The notes under the pieces were generated by a model. The model was not told the origin of the DNA, made no database searches, and was given only the letters and a program-made list of their open reading frames with translations. 64,000 bases of DNA. Source: Gymnorhina tibicen. Taxonomy: Eukaryota > Chordata > Aves > Passeriformes > Artamidae. Location: NCBI GenBank assembly GCA_013399875.1, contig VXAZ01009370.1, positions 2,281,288-2,345,287 on the forward strand, read 5' to 3'. Shown piece by piece: positions 61,001 to 64,000 of the stretch. Every line of letters starts with the position of its first letter. Position 1 is the first letter of the stretch. Both the position numbers and the translations under genes were made by a program.

Positions 61001-64000
61001 TCTGTAAAGGAAACTGCAGATTTATCAAGCCTAAAGTCTAAGTGTTTTATGCAAGTTACACTGTTCCCTATAAGGTAACCATCTCTTTTAAGTGTCTGGG
61101 GAAGAATACCTAAAAGAAAAATATTGCTGCTGTTCATTGTGTCACTTCCTAACCTTTAAATCCTTTTATAATTCCCTAGAGAAGAAATCATGTGAATGAG
61201 CAGCAATTACTTGGAGAAAGTAATGATTATTTTCTTTAAAAGCACAGATCACCTCTGAAAACACAGCTTATCATTAATGGTCTGTTAAGATGGCAGCCAT
61301 CTAAACTTCCAAAAGCACAAGGCAATTTTCACATAGAAAGTTGTGAACAGAACATTTAATACAAGAAAAATGCCAATTACCATGGGCAAGTTTCTGCAAC
61401 AGTTACAGAACAGCATTTCAGATGACTCATACAAGTAAGAGCTACTTACTAAGAATTACAGAATCCATCTCTGTTTGGATAAACTTTGAAGTTCCTTACA
61501 TAGTAATTAATAAGTAATATCTTTAATTTGCAGGGGTTTTTGAAAAATGAATGTAAAATTAAGTATTAAATTATGGCAACCTGTAATTGGGCTAAAATTT
61601 ATTATAAGTGAAGCTATTTTAATAGCTTGCATGAATACATATTCAGTGATAGAAGTCACTGATTAAGTATTGGAATTGGCCTTTGTGACAAAGTGCTGAA
61701 AATCTACTGCAGTATAACCCTCATTTGCATTTTTCAACTATTTCCATCCAATTATTAATTCATTGGAGCTTTGTAAAATGAGTTGGAACTAGAAGATGTT
61801 TAATACACCCTTTTGTTTGTAAATTGTGAAAGTATCAAGGAATGACGGTTATTTATTTTATGATCCTGACTGAAAAAAGCAACCAGCAAGAAATCTATTC
61901 TAATTAATGCAGAGGCGCATTTTCTTTAATTAAAAAATCTGTTAAAAAACATTGTAAATTGAAATAATTTTAATATAAACCTGGATAAAATCCAATAAAC
62001 ACTCAAAATTTTGTAAGTATTGCAAAAGTCAAGATTCTTAATAATATACATTCTAGAGAAGTTAATAGATTTACTCAGCATATCAGTTTAAAACACCACC
62101 ACATTTACCGTAACCCTATGCAGTAACAACCTAAGGCATCTTAATATCTATCCAGAAGTCAGAATCTGTTCTTTAGGAAAGGAACCATCAAACAGATTAA
62201 AAAAAACTCTCTCTAACATGGCAACAGTAAAAGGCTTCCTGTCAGCTAACACAAACAGTCTAGACTACTTTGCTTTGGTATATCCAAACTACTTAAGCCA
62301 GAGGAAGAGGCCTGGATTATATCAGTCCTATATTAAAATAAGCAGGAGATGAAGCGCAGCTGTGTCACTCTATGTGTTACTGCAAGGTTCACACAACATA
62401 ATGCTTTACAAAGCTCTATGCTAGGACATGTTCCATCCCAAAATGGCATCTAGGTAATCCTAAATTATCAACAGAAAATCAAGTATTCTTTCAAAGCTTC
62501 ACGGGATTAAATACATCTGTGTTATTTACCCACTTTTTAGAAGTACATGGTATCATAAACAATTCAAAGCCCTGGCTGAGGCAGATATTTAATTAACAGC
62601 TACTGAAGCAGATTCCTCAGCACCTCTGAAGATGCCATTTCCTAAGCAAGTTCTTCACTAAAGCCTAAATTTGAGCACAACACATGTGAAGTCAAAGGCT
62701 GAACACAGGCAAGTACATGAACAGGCTCACTGAGGAAACAACGATGATGAACTGTGTTGGCATTCTCAGGATCAAGTACAGACCTGAGAACACACGTCAG
62801 TATTTATTACAATGTTTCAAGGGGTGGGAAATGTTATTTTCATACAAAGCACATTTCAAAGCAACTTCTACAGGCCAGGAATCCCTATAGCTTCTTAAGT
62901 TGCTTTTAAATCTCCTTTCTTCATAAGACAGTTCTCCAACTACCAAATGCAACACCCAAGCAAACACAAGTTCTTTCCTCACTAGAACGGTTTCCCTTCT
63001 CTATCCCATTTCCCAGTCTGCCCACAATACTCTCAAATACCCACATGTCATCCACCTGTGGCATCCCTTGGTATCATTAATTACAAGTAACGAGCATGCC
63101 AACCAGCCAAACACTCCATCCATGTTTACTTGCCAAGCAACAGCCTCCACTCAGGACAACACAGGACCAGGTGTAGCTGCCATACATGAGGGATGCTGGG
63201 CTTGCCTTTCTTCTACTACCAGATTATGAAAGGCCAGGATGCTTTGTACTCTTAATTTTGGTTCAATGTGAGTAACCACATTACTAGGTTCTCAACCTTC
63301 AGAAAACTGGGCTAAAAAGTGCATGATACCACACAGTTTTAAGCTCAGAGAAAAAGGAAAGTAAATGTATATTCCAAACATTACCGAGTGCACTGATAAA
63401 AGACATTCACTACTGTGATAAAGGCAGCGTAAGGCACAGATAAATTAAGCATTATTAGGGCACGGTGAACTTCAAGGGAGCATCTGATTTTAAGCTTTCA
63501 GCACAGTAGTTGCTATGCAACAACAGTCCCACTGCATAAGCAAGAGCCCATTTCCTTTCAAGAGCAGCTATATAACTGGCACTAATAGCTATAACTATTT
63601 CCAGCACAAATCTAGCATGACAGCAGTCACTTAAACTGTCTCTTGGACACACTCAAATTATATGATCATGAACTAAGATGCTACTTTATAACACCAAGCC
63701 AGAACAGCGCAGTCTTTAAAATACTAATGAATGACCAAATCTAATCTTGCTCCCTAGCTCTACCCAGGGCACCTTTCATAAACTTTGTCGGTTTAGTTAC
63801 TCTGCTTTTAACAAATATTAAAGCAATCACATTTAAAAGTGTAACATCACCCTAATTTATAGTGGTTTTGACAAATATGATTTTAAAAGCGATCCCAACT
63901 TTCCTAAATAATGCTGTCATTCTCTTCTATGCCAGCAATTAAGTGGGAAAGTGCTATCAACTCCTACCCAGTTCTTCACAAGTCAGATTCAGATCATTCT
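58055..64000 (-). other. LMTK2 intron 1 (partial)
   Basis: Almost 6 kb of AT-rich DNA upstream of exon 2, running off the window. LMTK2 intron 1 is long in other vertebrates, so exon 1 probably lies far to the right. A somewhat GC-richer patch with open frames on both strands (60312-60782 on +, 60442-60663 on -) resembles no protein I know. A small local duplication lies at 60841-60893. Confidence 0.5.
60841..60893. repeat. Short interleaved direct duplication
   Basis: TTTATTTAACTCAAA occurs at 60851-60865 and 60870-60884. AAGTGAGACAT flanks the pair at 60841-60851 and 60883-60893. It looks like a local replication-slippage duplication within LMTK2 intron 1. Confidence 0.6.

Noticed and set aside
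1..64000. Prokaryotic-type systems, CRISPR arrays, rRNA or tRNA genes, and intact viral or retroviral genes
   Set aside because: None seen. Repeats are limited to CR1-like fragments and short low-complexity tracts, and all substantial coding regions belong to three vertebrate genes.

Overview
This window is ordinary vertebrate nuclear DNA, most likely from a bird. The evidence is small exons with GT-AG introns, AT-rich non-coding DNA, sparse fragments of CR1-type LINEs (the main avian retroelement), CpG-rich spots at likely promoters, and proteins that match vertebrate genes with moderate divergence from human. A non-avian reptile cannot be excluded from sequence alone.

There are three protein-coding genes, in the same order and relative orientation as I recall for human 7q21-q22 (LMTK2, BHLHA15, TECPR1). 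(1) TECPR1, + strand, 24 coding exons from 2621 to 22629, with a CpG-rich candidate first exon or promoter at the left edge. (2) BHLHA15 (MIST1), - strand, one coding exon at 26791-27291, with a predicted 5' UTR exon in a CpG island near 29.2-29.7 kb. (3) LMTK2, - strand, coding exons 2-14 from 58054 down to 34564, with a long 3' UTR reaching to about 30.6 kb. Exon 1, which holds the start codon, lies beyond the right edge. TECPR1 and BHLHA15 converge tail to tail over 24.4-25.9 kb. BHLHA15 and LMTK2 lie head to tail.

The three genes are not a functional operon. TECPR1 is a lysosomal damage and autophagy tether, BHLHA15 is a secretory-cell bHLH transcription factor, and LMTK2 is an endosomal membrane kinase. 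They are neighbours through conserved synteny. All 37 coding exons were placed by matching reading frame, splice signals and recalled family sequence. The intron phases close without any frameshift: TECPR1 gives 1202 codons, and the LMTK2 part gives about 1455.

I do not see a novel multi-gene system here. The observations most worth checking are two single-codon changes at positions that should be conserved: Asn in place of the ATP-binding beta-3 lysine of the LMTK2 kinase (54554-54556), and a TAG stop in BHLHA15 (26791-26793) that falls where the human protein continues for nine more residues, with tail homology visible after the stop.
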